NCBI GenBank assembly: GCA_029855925.1
Contig: JAGSHP010000099.1
Location: forward strand, 1-8,650
Direction of reading: 5' to 3'
Source of the DNA: Candidatus Thorarchaeota archaeon
GTDB taxonomy: Archaea; Asgardarchaeota; Thorarchaeia; Thorarchaeales; Thorarchaeaceae
DNA length: 8,650 bases
Shown: positions 7,300 to 8,650 of the stretch, in pieces
How positions within the stretch are numbered: position 1 is the first letter of the stretch
How the letters are laid out: every line of letters begins with the position of its first letter
Made by a program: the position numbers and the translations under genes
The notes under the pieces: generated by a model
Seen by the model: the letters and a program-made list of their open reading frames with translations, nothing else
What the model was told of the DNA's origin: nothing
Database searches by the model: none

Positions 7300-8650
7300 G
7301 GTGGGTCACTTGGATTCTTCGAATCCTCTCAACTGCGACCTTTGTCTACATGAGTTGGCTTGTCTATAATCAGCTGTCAGGATATTGGCACTGGGCCGCA
7401 CCATACACATTCATAGTCACGGTCTTTCGAATCCTATCATTGCTCCTCTTCTTTGTCACAATCCTTGTCGTAAACGGCATAGCTGGTATATTTCTTGGTG
7501 GGCAAGTAGCTAGCGATCTCGTTGTTGGTGTGTACAACTCTCTGATTCTACACTTCTGGTATCTCCAACCATATGGGTCCCATGGACCACTGACGAATGT
7601 GTACGAAGTGTTTCAGGTATTCTCGAGCCAAATGGTGGACTTGGCGTTCCAGTTATGGGATGACACCTTCACATTTCTGTACTTTCTCCTTGCTGGAATT
7701 GGCATTGCAATGTTCTTGCAGTCACTGTTTCGAATGGAGCACAAGTTTGTTGGGGGCGCTTTTCTCTCGATCCAGAGCATTTTGGTCATTGCTGCGTTCC
7801 GGGAACTGCCTATCACTGGCGGGTCCCCCGTGTCTGGGGACTTTCTGTCCTTCTTGACCTCAGGAATGCAGATTCTGGCTCTGGTTTCATTTGCATACCT
7901 CGAATTCAGTTATCAGATGATCTACAGCTATTCGGTAGGAAAACCAGTAGAGGACAGAGAGGAGACGCTGAAGAAACAGCTCCTAGCTCTGCGTTCAGCA
8001 ACTCGTCGACAGGATGCCATCGAGCGAGGCGAACGAGTCAGTGCTACATCGATGAGTAGATCTACAGGTGCAACCGCATTCTCCTTCTTGCGGGAGGTCA
8101 TCGAGCGGAAGATAATTGGCAGTCACGAGGCATTAGAGAATCTTGATGCCATTAGTGACGTACGTCGACTCAACATCTATGTGGACGAACTGCTCGCCAA
8201 GGACCCCTCTGCACGGGATGAGCTCACAGCAAAGGCAGCAGCGCCCTCCTCATCATATGTGATAAGCTCGACAGTAATTGGTTCAGTCATTAGGTTCCTG
8301 ACTGTTGTGGCACTATCCTTCTTTCTTGTCAACCCGCAACCCTTACTGACTCTTCTCAACTTACCTCCCGGAATTCAAAACAGTGCAGAACTGCAGCAAC
8401 CCGAGATAGTAATCCTGTTTATGGTCCCAGTGCTACTGTCCTTTGCATTTGTCGCGGCGATAATAACTTGGCTCTCCCAGGATAAGACAGAAGAAACTCC
8501 GAAGATGACAAAGGAGGAGAAGCGTACTCTTCGTCGTCGCAGAAAGGAGATCGAGCGCAAGATGCGTGAGATTGAGCGGACCCGCCGCGAGCGTCTGAAG
8601 CGATGGAGAAAGCGCAAGAAGAAATCTGAGACTGAAGGGGACGAGTGGGA
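7296..8650 (+). CDS. Multi-pass membrane protein of unknown family with basic C-terminal helix (3' partial)
   Basis: I do not recognise this family. The frame is open from the TTG at 7296 to the window end (451 codons plus 2 nt) with no stop. Translation gives an integral membrane protein with likely helices at about 6-24, 46-67, 125-145, 151-167, 186-206, 327-345 and 371-393. Between helices 5 and 6 is a polar, mostly helical segment (about 215-320) with KKQLLALRSATRRQ and VRRLNIYVDELLAKD. After the last helix comes an extremely basic stretch (about 403-446; roughly 24 of 44 residues are K or R, interspersed with E), which looks like one long charged helix or coiled coil. The start overlaps the DUF58 stop (TTGA), which ties it to the operon. 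An alternative ATG at 7350 would delete most of helix 1. It may be a membrane scaffold or channel-like part of the MoxR system; that is inference from position only. Very likely a real gene: long open frame, coherent hydrophobicity and continuous spacing. Confidence 0.82.
   Translation, partial: MRWVTWILRILSTATFVYMSWLVYNQLSGYWHWAAPYTFIVTVFRILSLLLFFVTILVVNGIAGIFLGGQVASDLVVGVYNSLILHFWYLQPYGSHGPLTNVYEVFQVFSSQMVDLAFQLWDDTFTFLYFLLAGIGIAMFLQSLFRMEHKFVGGAFLSIQSILVIAAFRELPITGGSPVSGDFLSFLTSGMQILALVSFAYLEFSYQMIYSYSVGKPVEDREETLKKQLLALRSATRRQDAIERGERVSATSMSRSTGATAFSFLREVIERKIIGSHEALENLDAISDVRRLNIYVDELLAKDPSARDELTAKAAAPSSSYVISSTVIGSVIRFLTVVALSFFLVNPQPLLTLLNLPPGIQNSAELQQPEIVILFMVPVLLSFAFVAAIITWLSQDKTEETPKMTKEEKRTLRRRRKEIERKMREIERTRRERLKRWRKRKKKSETEGDEW

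Noticed and set aside
7597..7857. 86-codon + strand frame inside the fifth gene
   Set aside because: It overlaps a longer frame in another phase that gives coherent membrane helices; its own translation is rich in Ser, Cys and Trp and lacks structure.
8177..8617. Minus-strand frames at the right end
   Set aside because: They are shadows of the fifth gene; the Arg/Ser-rich translations come from reading the basic tail codons backwards.

Overview
The window holds five genes packed head to tail on the + strand, with no RNA gene, mobile element, CRISPR array or terminator that I can support. Gaps between genes are 23, 10 and 39 nt, followed by a 4-nt overlap, so this reads as one operon. It is cut at both ends: the first gene enters from the left edge already in frame, and the fifth runs off the right edge still open.

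The source is most likely an archaeon (about 75% sure). Reasons: Shine-Dalgarno-like GGAG/GAGGT motifs before the genes, GTG and TTG starts, a very large membrane-anchored beta-sandwich surface protein rich in N-X-S/T sequons, and the DUF4350/DUF4129/MoxR/DUF58 combination known from archaeal genomes. Base composition is near even and slightly AT-rich. An Asgard-type archaeon such as Thorarchaeota is my guess, but nothing here proves it.

Layout: (1) 1-3516, 3' part of a surface protein with about ten Ig-like repeats of roughly 105 residues, one membrane helix and a cytosolic DUF4129-like tail. (2) 3540-4940, DUF4350-type membrane protein with a two-part ectodomain and a cytosolic helical tail. 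(3) 4951-5937, complete MoxR-family AAA+ ATPase. (4) 5977-7299, DUF58 protein with two N-terminal helices and a vWA-like domain with an intact MIDAS motif. (5) 7296-8650, partial multi-pass membrane protein of unknown family with a very basic C-terminal helix.

Inferred joint role: MoxR ATPases paired with vWA/DUF58 proteins are known or thought to act as chaperone-like remodelers of protein complexes. Here the ATPase and its membrane-bound DUF58 partner would work on the inner face of the membrane, and genes 1 and 2 would present related ~85-residue cytosolic modules to them while carrying large extracellular domains. The system would then assemble, mature or mechanically control a cell-surface complex. 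The shared tail module, the fusion of a DUF4129-like tail to a long repeat ectodomain, and the unrecognised fifth protein are the most novel-looking points. The function itself is not shown by the sequence.
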